DNA of 64,000 bases from Flaviaesturariibacter aridisoli (GTDB lineage Bacteria; Bacteroidota; Bacteroidia; Chitinophagales; Chitinophagaceae). The stretch's first letter is position 1. The number at the start of each line of letters is the position of its first letter. The position numbers were made by a program, and so were the translations under genes. Under the pieces are notes generated by a model, which saw only the letters and a list, made by a program, of their open reading frames with translations, was not told where the DNA came from and did no database searches. Of this stretch, positions 24,344 through 31,542 are shown one piece after another. The DNA is taken from contig NZ_SKFH01000001.1 of the NCBI RefSeq assembly GCF_004343705.1, positions 186,001 through 250,000 of the forward strand, written 5' to 3'.

Positions 24344-24580
24344 ATGCAGTACGTTTACATTCTCCGTTGCACAGATGGAAAGTATTATGTCGGATGCACC
24401 TGCGATTTTAAGGAACGTATGGGGCGCCACCGTCGGGGTGAGGTAAAATTTACCGCCAGCCGTCTTCCGTTTACCGTTGTTGCCGTGATCGGGTTACCCG
24501 ACAAGTACAAAGCCCTTCAGCTGGAAGATTACCTGAAGACCGGGTCGGGTAGGGCCTTTGCGCGGAGGCATTTTGTATGA
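24344..24580 (+). CDS. GIY-YIG nuclease-family protein
   Basis: A 78-residue single-domain protein. MQYVYILRCTDGKYYVGCT contains the GIY-YIG-type pair (YVYIL and YYVG), followed by the usual conserved arginine region FKERMGRHRRGEVKFTA and a C-terminal LQLEDYLKTGSGRAFARRHF with the catalytic-site glutamate and lysine context. It belongs to the short UPF0213/YhbQ-like group rather than to homing endonucleases or UvrC. The start is the first methionine. No partner is adjacent; it follows the 34-bp array. Confidence 0.85.
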   Translation: MQYVYILRCTDGKYYVGCTCDFKERMGRHRRGEVKFTASRLPFTVVAVIGLPDKYKALQLEDYLKTGSGRAFARRHFV

Positions 24581-24609
24581 ATGCAGGTGGGACCTTCCCC
24601 GCCCTGAAA

Positions 24610-25023
24610 TCAGGCCTTCGGCCGTTCCTGCCACAACAAGTGCAGGCAATAAGCGCCGATGGCCATCACCGTGTCGCGCACGGCCACATCGAAATATTTG
24701 CCGGTCAGCACGAGGTTGACCGCGATGCCCAGCAGCCACAGCGCAACAATGAGGCTGCCCACCTTCGGCCGGACCAGCACGAGGATGCCCGCTACGATCT
24801 CGATGACCCCCACGATGCTCATGAATGTGGACGCTGGTACGATGCTGGCGATCTGCGGCGCGAGGTACTGGTTCCAGTCGGTGAGCACGTGGAAGAACTT
24901 GTCGGCCCCGGCCACGATGGGCACCAGCCCATAGGTGAACCGAAGGATCGTCGCGGCCCGCTGGGCGGGATCGGCGCCGGCCACGTGGGCGGGTGCCGTG
25001 TAAGGAGCGGAAAGGGTTGCCAT
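24610..25023 (-). CDS. DoxX-like membrane protein
   Basis: A 137-residue protein with four hydrophobic helices (about 21-40, 55-80, 87-105, 110-130). The segment LRFTYGLVPIVAGADKFFHVL, followed by IVGVIEIVAGILVLVRPKVG, is the pattern of the DoxX/DoxD-like family of small four-helix membrane proteins. Their biochemical role is poorly defined. The ATG at 25023 gives MATLSAPYTAPAHVAG; a longer frame to 25119 lacks protein-like character. Confidence 0.7.
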   Translation of the reverse strand: MATLSAPYTAPAHVAGADPAQRAATILRFTYGLVPIVAGADKFFHVLTDWNQYLAPQIASIVPASTFMSIVGVIEIVAGILVLVRPKVGSLIVALWLLGIAVNLVLTGKYFDVAVRDTVMAIGAYCLHLLWQERPKA

Positions 25024-25193
25024 AGTTTGCGGTTTTGGTATATAGTGTCCGCATGCCGGCAAAAGGTTACAGGCAGCCCCCAAAAAGCGCCGACCGTTCG
25101 CAACGGCACAACGACACAACGGGCACCCATCCTACAAACCATCATACAAGTACCGGGTAGCAGAAAGTGCCAACCTTTAGGACCCTGGCGCAA

Positions 25194-25262
25194 GAAAAAA
25201 ATCTGCGTCAATCCTAAAAATCATAAAAAATCTGCGGCCTGCCCCGCCCTGGCGGGGTTCTT
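25194..25262. repeat. Duplicated AAAAAATCTGCG motif and hairpin before the peroxidase stop
   Basis: AAAAAATCTGCG occurs at about 25195 and 25225 with a related AAAAATCAT between. CCCCGC-CCTG-GCGGGG (25242-25257) follows and could serve as the minus-strand peroxidase terminator, but without an immediate T run. Confidence 0.45.
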
Positions 25263-25276
25263 TCTCCCGGGAATGC

Positions 25277-26470
25277 TCATCGGAAGGGATCACTCCACTT
25301 CGCATCCGTATACAGCGCCGTGCCGCTCAGCGTTTGTAAAAAGGCCGTCACCGCGTTCACTTCCGCCGCCGTCAGGTTGAGCCGCTGGCCGTTGCCGCCC
25401 GGCATCAGCCGTGGGTCGAGGTTGTTGTTGCCGGGCGCCACGTTGATGTTGCCGTAATGCCCGAGCACCTGCTGGATGCTGGTGAACACCGCGGTGTGCA
25501 TCATCGGTCCGTTGCCTCCGCCGCCGGGGCGCAGCAGGTCGCGCAGGGAAGGAGCGCGGGTGTTGCCCAGGTCGAGGCCCGCACCGCCGATGACGCCGAT
25601 GATCCCGTTGTTGCGGGTAGCCGGGTCGATGTCGAACTCGGGGGCGTTGTGGCAGCCGTTGCAGCCGAGGCCGCCGCCGCTGCGGTTGCTGCCCGTAAAC
25701 TGCGGCGGCTGCAGGAACAGCTGCTTGCCCTGGTTCTCCTGCGCGGTGAAGTTGGGAAAGGGCGCGCCATCGTTGGGCACCTGCGCGCGGCCCGCGTCGT
25801 ACTTCGAGTCGAAGCTCTGGATGCTGCGCACGAACTGGGCGAGGCATTCCTGCAGCCGCGCCTCGGTAACGGACGCATCGCCATACACGAAGCGGAACAG
25901 CTCCTGGTAGTAATCGATGGCGCTGAGTTTGGCGAGCAGCGTGGCGATACCCGGCCGGCCCGCCGTGCCGCTGAAGCCCATCTCGGCGTGGTCCTGGATC
26001 GGCATCGTGGTTTGCTGCTCGAGCGTGGCCGCCCGCTCGTTCCAGAAGAATTTCGCCTCGCGCGCATACCGCGCGTTGACGAGCCGCATCGAGTGCCGCC
26101 CGGTGGAGCCGCCTTCCACGCCCGCGCTCACCAGCGCCGTATCGCTGAAGGCAAAGGCCTGCTTGTGGCAGGACGCGCAGGCCACGCTGTTGTTGATGCT
26201 GAGTGCCTTGTCGTAAAACAGCACGCGCCCCAGCGTGGCCTTGCCGTCGGAGATCGCGTTGCCGCCCGTGTTGTCTTTCACGATGTAGGCCGGCCGTCCC
26301 TGGTTCGCGTAGTTGGCCAGGTGGGCGAGGTCGATCTTCCCACCGAAGGCCGCCGCAACGGCGGGGTAGGAGGCGGGCACTGCCGGCGCGGTCCCTTCCT
26401 TTTTGGAGCAGGAGACGATGAGGGCAATGCTGGCTGCGGTCAGGGAGAGGATCAGTGTGCTTTTGCGCAT
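25277..26470 (-). CDS. Di-haem cytochrome c peroxidase-like lipoprotein (MauG/CCP family)
   Basis: A 397-residue periplasmic protein with a lipoprotein signal (STLILSLTAASIALIVSCSKK, cysteine about residue 21). Two haem-binding CXXCH motifs are present: VACASCHKQAFAFSD (about residue 96) and LGCNGCHNAPEF (about residue 262). The first is followed by LFYDKALSINNSVACASCH-type context typical of bacterial cytochrome c peroxidases, and the second domain ends in AFLQTLSGTALY. The enzyme probably reduces hydrogen peroxide or modifies a partner protein. The start at 26470 is chosen for its signal peptide. The gene is monocistronic with a repeat-containing 3' flank. Confidence 0.88.
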   Translation of the reverse strand: MRKSTLILSLTAASIALIVSCSKKEGTAPAVPASYPAVAAAFGGKIDLAHLANYANQGRPAYIVKDNTGGNAISDGKATLGRVLFYDKALSINNSVACASCHKQAFAFSDTALVSAGVEGGSTGRHSMRLVNARYAREAKFFWNERAATLEQQTTMPIQDHAEMGFSGTAGRPGIATLLAKLSAIDYYQELFRFVYGDASVTEARLQECLAQFVRSIQSFDSKYDAGRAQVPNDGAPFPNFTAQENQGKQLFLQPPQFTGSNRSGGGLGCNGCHNAPEFDIDPATRNNGIIGVIGGAGLDLGNTRAPSLRDLLRPGGGGNGPMMHTAVFTSIQQVLGHYGNINVAPGNNNLDPRLMPGGNGQRLNLTAAEVNAVTAFLQTLSGTALYTDAKWSDPFR

Positions 26471-26818
26471 GCGGACGGTTTTTGGCGGGAAGGTTTGGAG
26501 GTTAGACGGCAACGGGAGGAAATTCCTGCGGGAAGTGCACCAGAAGGATGCAGATTGGCCGTTTTCGGAGTCTAACAGAACGGGTTACCAAAACTCTTTG
26601 CTGGCAAAATGCCGTAGAAATACGGTGGAATGTACCGGCATTTCTTTCTAAATTGCCGCCACTCTGCAAAAAAAAATCAGCACAACTCTTAAAACCTCAT
26701 CTGATAGCGTTGAATCAAAACCATAACAAATCCCTCGACATCATGGAGCCTCGGTGCGTGTGCTGAACTTTCGGGCAGTCATCGTGAAATGAAGAAATAG
26801 AGTTTTCGAATTAATATT
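26471..26818. other. 348-bp gene-free gap, G+C-rich to A+T-rich transition
   Basis: I see no gene here. The left part is G+C rich; from about 26570 rightwards the DNA becomes A+T rich and stays so through the HNH-Mrr pair. It holds one exact CCGTAGAAATACGG (26612-26625) and a possible -7 box TAAATTGC near 26649. Confidence 0.5.
26612..26625. repeat. CCGTA-N4-TACGG palindrome, intergenic copy
   Basis: CCGTAGAAATACGG in the gap before the HNH gene, close to the point where the base composition changes. Confidence 0.8.
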
Positions 26819-27574
26819 ATGCGCATTTCGGTTACCCAATATTCAGCGTTGCTTTCCTCATTGGGGGAGGGCCGGAAGAAGATTCTTTTGAGACATTATG
26901 CCTATGGCCCTTTTTTGAATACTCTGCTACTCGCCAGGGCAATAGGGTACAAAGACGAGAGCGCGGCCAACCTGCACATAGGAAGCATGGGTCGCTCTTT
27001 TTGTGAGCAACTGGGCATTTTGCCTAATCAGACGTATACCAGGTCAGGAATCGAATTGCCCGCTTATTTTACGGCGGTTCATAACTATGGGGAGCTCGGC
27101 TGGGAGTTGTCGCCAAACCTGAAAAAGGCTATGGAACAATTAGAATGGGTAACGCAGGCTGGTCTGCTTGGTCATGATATTCTCACCACGGAAGAAGCGC
27201 TTATCGATCGGAAGCTATTCCAGGAAGGGAAGTTATTACAGGTACAGGTGAACCGCTATGAGCGTGATCCTAAAGCCCGTAAAGCTTGCCTGGCTTTGCA
27301 TAAGCCTTATTGTGCCGGATGTGCGGTTGACTTTAAGAAAATGTATGGAAGTGATATCGTCGATATAATCCACGTTCACCATATTAAACCACTGGCTGGT
27401 TACAGCAAAAAGCGTGTAACGGACGTCGCTAAAGATCTGGTACCACTTTGCCCTAATTGCCATGCGGTGGTGCACTCTGGGAAAAAACTTATGGCCATTT
27501 CTGAATTGAAGAAGCGGCTTGCAAGTGGTCAGGATCATTCACAGCAAACAAGAAAAAAGAAGCTGCTAAAATAA
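26819..27574 (+). CDS. HNH endonuclease-domain protein with unknown N-terminal domain
   Basis: A 251-residue protein. The C-terminal third (about 155-225) is an HNH module with zinc-binding cysteine pairs: PYCAGCAVDF, then IIHVHHIKPLAGYS with the HH pair, then LVPLCPNCHAVVH. This is the McrA-like arrangement seen in many restriction and defence nucleases. The first 150 residues, including RHYAYGPFLNTLLLARAIGY, match nothing I can name and could recognise the target. Codon use is A+T richer than the neighbours, suggesting transfer. The TAA stop shares one base with the ATG of the Mrr-like gene, so the two are translationally coupled. Role as a defence enzyme is inferred. Confidence 0.8.
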   Translation: MRISVTQYSALLSSLGEGRKKILLRHYAYGPFLNTLLLARAIGYKDESAANLHIGSMGRSFCEQLGILPNQTYTRSGIELPAYFTAVHNYGELGWELSPNLKKAMEQLEWVTQAGLLGHDILTTEEALIDRKLFQEGKLLQVQVNRYERDPKARKACLALHKPYCAGCAVDFKKMYGSDIVDIIHVHHIKPLAGYSKKRVTDVAKDLVPLCPNCHAVVHSGKKLMAISELKKRLASGQDHSQQTRKKKLLK

Positions 27575-28500
27575 TGCCCATGAAACAATTAAGCGACGTA
27601 TCGCCGTCAAAAGCTACAGCTGCCAAAACACTCTATGAGGCACTTAAGGTGCTGAACGAAGAAGGCAATGGGCTTCCGGGAAAGGAGGTGATTGAACGTG
27701 CCGGGAAGCGGCTTAGTTTGACGGATTGGGAAAAGGAGATTTATGAGAAGACCGGTTACGTCCGCTGGATTGCGATTCTCCACTTCTACACGGTAGACGC
27801 CACCAAAGCGGGCTACCTGCGTAAAAGCAAAGGTGTATGGTATATTACACCGGAAGGAGAGTCGGCCTTGAAAAAATATGGTCCTGTAGAATTATTGGAA
27901 TCAGCTACCGCTGCCTACCGAAAGTGGGACGCCGACCGAAAAAACAACAAGGCACCGCAAGCTGCCGACGAACCGCCTGAGCTGGATGGCTTCAGCGTGC
28001 AGGTACAGAAGGCGAACCTCGACCAGCTGGAAGAGCAAGCCATTTCAGGGATCAAAGAATTTATTGTCAAAAAGAATCCCTACGAGTTTCAAGACCTGGT
28101 AGCTGCACTACTGCGCGCCATGGGTTACTATACCCCTTTCATTTCGCCCAAGGGTAAGGACGGCGGGATAGACATCATTGCCTACCAGGATCCACTCGGA
28201 GTCAAAACCCCCCGCCTCAAAGTGCAGGTAAAGCATTACCCGCAGAATCCCATTGCTGCAGATGCCATTCGTAGTTTGAAAGGTCTGATCAATGGAGGAG
28301 AGGAGGTAGGGCTTTTTGTTACCAGCGGTCGATTCAGCAACGAGGCCGAACGCTTTGCCCGTGAAGCTAATGTGCATATCAAATTGATCGATGGCGAAGA
28401 GCTGATCGATCTCTGGAGACAATTCTATCACCAGCTTACAGACGAAGACAAGAACTATTTGCCGCTGCACCCCGTCTACTTTCTGGGCAGTAATGAATAA
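27574..28500 (+). CDS. Mrr-type restriction endonuclease-like protein
   Basis: A 308-residue protein with the two Mrr halves. Residues about 10-110 form a winged-helix-like Mrr_N region (ALKVLNEEGNGLPGKEVIE and LRKSKGVWYITPEGESALKKY). Residues about 160-290 form the PD-(D/E)xK nuclease: YEFQDLVAALLRAMGY, KDGGIDIIAYQDPLG with the catalytic aspartate, and LKVQVKHY, where Q-x-K replaces the more usual E-x-K, as in Mrr itself. Mrr-type enzymes are type IV restriction nucleases that attack modified DNA. It overlaps the HNH gene by one base and shares its A+T-rich composition. A bidirectional terminator follows at once. Confidence 0.87.
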   Translation: MPMKQLSDVSPSKATAAKTLYEALKVLNEEGNGLPGKEVIERAGKRLSLTDWEKEIYEKTGYVRWIAILHFYTVDATKAGYLRKSKGVWYITPEGESALKKYGPVELLESATAAYRKWDADRKNNKAPQAADEPPELDGFSVQVQKANLDQLEEQAISGIKEFIVKKNPYEFQDLVAALLRAMGYYTPFISPKGKDGGIDIIAYQDPLGVKTPRLKVQVKHYPQNPIAADAIRSLKGLINGGEEVGLFVTSGRFSNEAERFAREANVHIKLIDGEELIDLWRQFYHQLTDEDKNYLPLHPVYFLGSNE

Positions 28501-28503
28501 TAC

Positions 28504-28536
28504 AGAAAACGACCCGCGCCGGCGGGTCGTTCTTTT
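28504..28536. terminator. Bidirectional terminator between the Mrr gene and the 44-residue gene
   Basis: AACGACCCGC-GCCG-GCGGGTCGTT with T-rich sequence to the right and A4 to the left. It overlaps the stop codon of the minus-strand small gene. Confidence 0.8.
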
Positions 28537-28669
28537 ATTTTCCTTTTCCCTTCGGCGCGGCCTTCGGGGTCGGAGGCGGTGGCGACCCTTTGGGCAGGTT
28601 ATTACTACGTCCGCTGCCGGATTTCATGCCTGGCTTTGTTGAGGGTCCGTTGACTAATCCGTTTGCCAT
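28535..28669 (-). CDS. Small basic protein, 44 residues, hypothetical
   Basis: A complete ATG-to-TAA frame encoding 44 residues, starting MANGLVNGPSTKPGMKSGSG and ending in a P/K/G-rich tail (PPPPTPKAAPKGKGK). It has no cysteine and almost no hydrophobic core, so it is probably disordered and nucleic-acid or surface binding. The composition is like the short 'STKSG.psG.GR.N.PP' proteins common in Bacteroidota, though I cannot confirm orthology. It is convergent with the Mrr gene and they share a terminator. A coding role is supported by the placement of its stop at the terminator and by the low-complexity but ordered S/G/K pattern. Confidence 0.55.
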   Translation of the reverse strand: MANGLVNGPSTKPGMKSGSGRSNNLPKGSPPPPTPKAAPKGKGK

Positions 28670-29294
28670 AAAAATCAATGGGATAGAAGTTACAAGCAAG
28701 ACGATTCAAAAAAATATTTTCCCAAACCCTATGTCGTTTCAAAACCTTTTTTTAAGTTAGCTGTCGAATCCAGCATCCGTTCCTATTCCAACTTCAGATA
28801 GCCAACCAAACCATCTACACAGTACCTGTTACTAACCTGGACCAACGCCAGCCGATCCATCGTCCTTTGAAAGTGGCTCATTTTCAACGTTTTATTGCTA
28901 TGCGGCATTCAGTTCCGGCGTAGAAGCAGTCTGCGGTGCGGCATACACCGTCTGCCAACGGCCCTTTACGGTCTGCCAAACGCGGCATACAGGCTGACAG
29001 GAGGCGCAGACAGTCTGCCAACCGGTACGTACCGTCCGCCAGAAGCAAGGTACATCGTGCCAGGCGGCGTGTGCAGTCTGCCAATTGCCGTGTACGGTCT
29101 GCCAGGCGCCCGGTACATCGTGCCAAACGACACGTACATCGTGCCGGAACGATGCAGACAGTCTGCCAAACGGCAGTGACGGTCTGCCAGGCATAACTGC
29201 AAAACGGGAAAGAGCCCATGTGACACCTGTTAACCTGTGAGCAACAGCACGCGACTTTGGGAATTACCATTCTTCATAATCAAAACACAGTTTT
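28670..29294. other. 625-bp gene-free stretch containing the 21-bp minisatellite
   Basis: 28670-28930 and 29191-29294 show no gene that I can support; the first part is A+T rich with a few T runs. The centre is the 21-bp array described separately. Short ORFs on both strands here are repeat translations. Confidence 0.5.
28931..29190. repeat. Degenerate minisatellite with strict 21-bp period (13 units)
   Basis: The anchor CTGCC or GTGCC occurs at 28931, 28952, 28973, 28994, 29015, 29036, 29057, 29078, 29099, 29120, 29141, 29163 and 29184: every step is 21 bp except one of 22. Flanking bases vary widely; two sub-types alternate (GTCTGCCA and CATCGTGCCA). Confidence 0.88.
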
Positions 29295-30185
29295 ATGAAC
29301 AAGCGCAACCTCGCACGTGTCGGCATGCTGGATGTCATGCTCCTCTTTTTCCTGAAATACGCCGCCACGATCGACCGGCTTCCGGCACTACGCGCCGCCG
29401 TAAATCGCTTCATCGATTTTCTGAAGCAAACAAAACGAGCGATGGAGGAGGAAAAGCTGGTGTCCTCTGGCATCACTACCGATAAGGAAAAGCAGCGCGA
29501 CCTCCTGAGCAAGGATACGTTGGTGATCGCCGGCGCGGCCGCGGCCCTGGCCCACGAAAAAGGCGATGCCGTCCTGGAAGGCGAAATGACGCTCAGCCGC
29601 CGCGACCTCGACCGGCTTCCCGGTGCCGATTTTCTCGCTAAAGTGCGCCGCGTGGCTACCGTCGCCAGCGGGCAACTCGCCAGCCTGGAAGATTACGGCA
29701 TCAGGGCTGCCGTACTCAATTCCTTCAACACCCTGGCCGACATCTATGATGGCAAAGCGCCCGCGCCCCGCGCCGCCATCAACCTCCGCTCAGATGCCGG
29801 CGAACTGGCCGCCGAGCTCGTTGCCCAGACCAACGCCATCCTCAAAAAGACCATCGACAAGCTCGTGCTGCAATTTGAAAAGACCGACCCCGAATTCTAT
29901 GCGCAATACTGGAAGAGCCGCATCATCGTCGACGCCGCCACCTCGGGCACCTCGCTCGTCATCGACGTCTCCGGCCCCGACGCGCAACCCCTCGCCGCTG
30001 CCGAAGTACGCATCGAAGGCACCGGCGTCAAAGGCATCACCGACGCCCACGGCAAGTGCATCCTCAAAGACCTCGAGCCCGGCACGAAGAAGATCACGAT
30101 CGCGCACCGGGATTATACACAGAAGACGCTGGAGGACGTGAAGCTGAAGGCCGGGAAGAGCAATAAGGTGAAGGCGGCGCTGTGA
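29295..30185 (+). CDS. Hypothetical protein with C-terminal carboxypeptidase-regulatory-like domain
   Basis: A 296-residue protein without signal peptide or membrane segment. The first 205 residues are helical and unlike any family I know. The last 85 residues look like an Ig-like/CarboxypepD_reg fold: SLVIDVSGPDAQPLAAAEVRI, EGTGVKGITDAHGKCILKDL, EPGTKKITIAHRDYTQKTLEDVKLKAGKSNKV. The pattern (variable residue, G, then 'tDahGkc.l.dl.pGtk.itia') is typical of such modules in Bacteroidota surface proteins, but here it is cytoplasmic by prediction. It follows the 21-bp minisatellite and is followed by a 214-bp gap holding a possible TATCTTTA -7 box near 30245 and an AACGGCCG/CGGCCGTT inverted repeat near 30304. 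Confidence 0.6.
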   Translation: MNKRNLARVGMLDVMLLFFLKYAATIDRLPALRAAVNRFIDFLKQTKRAMEEEKLVSSGITTDKEKQRDLLSKDTLVIAGAAAALAHEKGDAVLEGEMTLSRRDLDRLPGADFLAKVRRVATVASGQLASLEDYGIRAAVLNSFNTLADIYDGKAPAPRAAINLRSDAGELAAELVAQTNAILKKTIDKLVLQFEKTDPEFYAQYWKSRIIVDAATSGTSLVIDVSGPDAQPLAAAEVRIEGTGVKGITDAHGKCILKDLEPGTKKITIAHRDYTQKTLEDVKLKAGKSNKVKAAL

Positions 30186-30399
30186 CCACCTTTCGTTTTC
30201 GGTAACGGTTAGCCGGAAACGATTTGGTTTTTCTCAAAAGAACCCTATCTTTAGTTCCTGTCTTGGAGAGGCCGTTTGTGCTCTACATGCAGTTGGTTTA
30301 GGTGAACGGCCGGACTTTTGTTCGGCCGTTACATTTTCCGGCCGCGGGTAGCAACGGGGCCTCGGGCCAGGCAGCCTTTTTCGACTTCAACCAACTGCG

Positions 30400-30732
30400 A
30401 TGCACCTGCTCTTCCTGTTCTTCCTGGCCTTCCTGCACCCGCCGCAAGACCGCAGCGTATATGTATGCACCGGTCCGAAAGCCTATGCGTATCACTTCTC
30501 CGCCAGCTGCCGCGGGCTCAACCGCTGCAGCACCGCCATCATCGAGGAGGCCGTCTCCAAAGCGGTCGCCGACCGGCGCCGGCCCTGCCAGCTCTGTGCC
30601 GGCAGCGCGGTGGTCCCGGTGCGTGCGGAGGTCGCCCCTGCCAGCGACGGCCAGTGCCGCGGCACCACGCTGAAGGGCGCCCGTTGCCGGCGCCGCGCCG
30701 GCGCGGGCGGCTATTGCTACCAGCATGGATAG
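30400..30732 (+). CDS. Short exported cysteine-rich protein with DUF5763-like C-terminus
   Basis: A 110-residue protein beginning with a hydrophobic signal-like segment (LLFLFFLAFLH). Two small modules follow. The first, VYVCTGPKAYAYHFSASCRG, then NRCS and RRPCQLC, is a C/H-rich pattern seen in Bacteroidota exported proteins near competence or nuclease genes. The second, QCRGTTLKGARCRRRAG then YCYQH, is the DUF5763-type C-terminus (C-x8-C, then C-x2-H). Metal binding is plausible. Its last eight bases overlap the alternative start of the next frame. Confidence 0.65.
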   Translation: MHLLFLFFLAFLHPPQDRSVYVCTGPKAYAYHFSASCRGLNRCSTAIIEEAVSKAVADRRRPCQLCAGSAVVPVRAEVAPASDGQCRGTTLKGARCRRRAGAGGYCYQHG

Positions 30733-30763
30733 TGCTTACATTCGTCCCTTCAAACCAACTGAT

Positions 30764-31453
30764 ATGTCTGCAGACAAGGAACCCTTGTTTTACTTCCGCC
30801 TTGCCCATACCCTGAATACCGGCTACCGCGAGGCGCTGCTGGCGCGCCAGGCCCGCTTCCGCGGAAGCCGGGGCTCCATCGCGCTGATCTCCCACCAGGC
30901 CCAGCGCCCGCAGGCGGGGATCCCGAAACTTTGCAACAACCAACTCCGCAACGAAGCAGCGGTGCAGGCGCTCTTCAGCGCTTACGATGCGCTGCCCGAT
31001 CCCGGCCGCAAGCTTCCCGAGAAGCGGGTGCAAGCGCACCTGCTGCTGCTGGCGCTCCGCGGGGAGCTCCCCGCCGGCTGCCCCTATCGCCTCGTGACCG
31101 ACGAACTGGCCCTGCCCAGGCCGGGGGCGGAGCCCGGCGGCCGGCTGGTGCTCGACATCATCGGCTTCAATACCGCAACCGACGCGCTGGTGCTGGGGGA
31201 ACTCAAATACGGACGCCAGCTTTCCGAGCTGACGCGGCAGCTCGACGAGGCCCGCGCCTGCGTGGCCGCCGACCCGGACTTCTTCAGCGAGCTCCTGGCG
31301 ATCCACGGGTTCCACTGGAAAAACCCCGCTGCCATCGAGCAGGTGCTGGTATGGCCCCATTCCGATTCCAGGCGCGCACAGGCGCCGCCGCCCGGGATCC
31401 GGGTGATCGGGTACGAAGAGGCGGGTGATACCTACCACTTTCATTATTCCTGA
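30764..31453 (+). CDS. PD-(D/E)xK-like protein of unknown function
   Basis: A 229-residue protein. A possible nuclease core is seen at about residues 125-150: GGRLVLDIIGFN, followed by ALVLGELKYGRQLSEL, that is D-xn-E-x-K in a strand-turn-strand context. The flanking helices (VQAHLLLLALRGEL, LTRQLDEARACVA) fit this fold. No signal peptide is present. The ATG at 30764 follows a TACATTCG element; an earlier ATG at 30725 overlaps the preceding gene and would add 13 residues. It lies just upstream of a DUF2779 gene, whose N-domain is from the same superfamily. The function is not known. Confidence 0.55.
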   Translation: MSADKEPLFYFRLAHTLNTGYREALLARQARFRGSRGSIALISHQAQRPQAGIPKLCNNQLRNEAAVQALFSAYDALPDPGRKLPEKRVQAHLLLLALRGELPAGCPYRLVTDELALPRPGAEPGGRLVLDIIGFNTATDALVLGELKYGRQLSELTRQLDEARACVAADPDFFSELLAIHGFHWKNPAAIEQVLVWPHSDSRRAQAPPPGIRVIGYEEAGDTYHFHYS

Positions 31454-31528
31454 GACGCACTTCCGAAGCGAAGCGCACGCTTCACGCGGCTGTAAGGCAG
31501 TGGGGGCGTGGTTGCCGCCATTCCCCCT

Positions 31529-31536
31529 TACTTTTG
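31529..31536 (+). promoter_or_regulatory. Putative -7 element (TACTTTTG) of the first DUF2779 gene
   Basis: A perfect TAnnTTTG ending six bases before the ATG at 31543; it also argues against the TTG start at 31534. Confidence 0.45.
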
Positions 31537-31542
31537 TCCGTC

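Noticed and set aside
23744-24430. Overlapping frames encoding 'RATAVPD..SAKSNSGP' repeats on both strands
   Set aside because: Translation of the 34-bp tandem array and the tRNA; open in all frames because 34 is not a multiple of three.
24344-24580. Homing endonuclease in an intron
   Set aside because: Short UPF0213-like domain only, not inside another gene.
26548-26766. 72-residue plus-strand frame before the HNH gene
   Set aside because: No domain, low-quality composition, and it spans the palindrome and the base-composition change.
28931-29190. CRISPR or coding coiled-coil region
   Set aside because: No spacers; degenerate units; frame interrupted.
28884-29270. 128-residue minus-strand cysteine-rich heptad-repeat protein
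   Set aside because: Translation of the 21-bp minisatellite; a 22-bp step changes the frame and the flanks are not protein-like.
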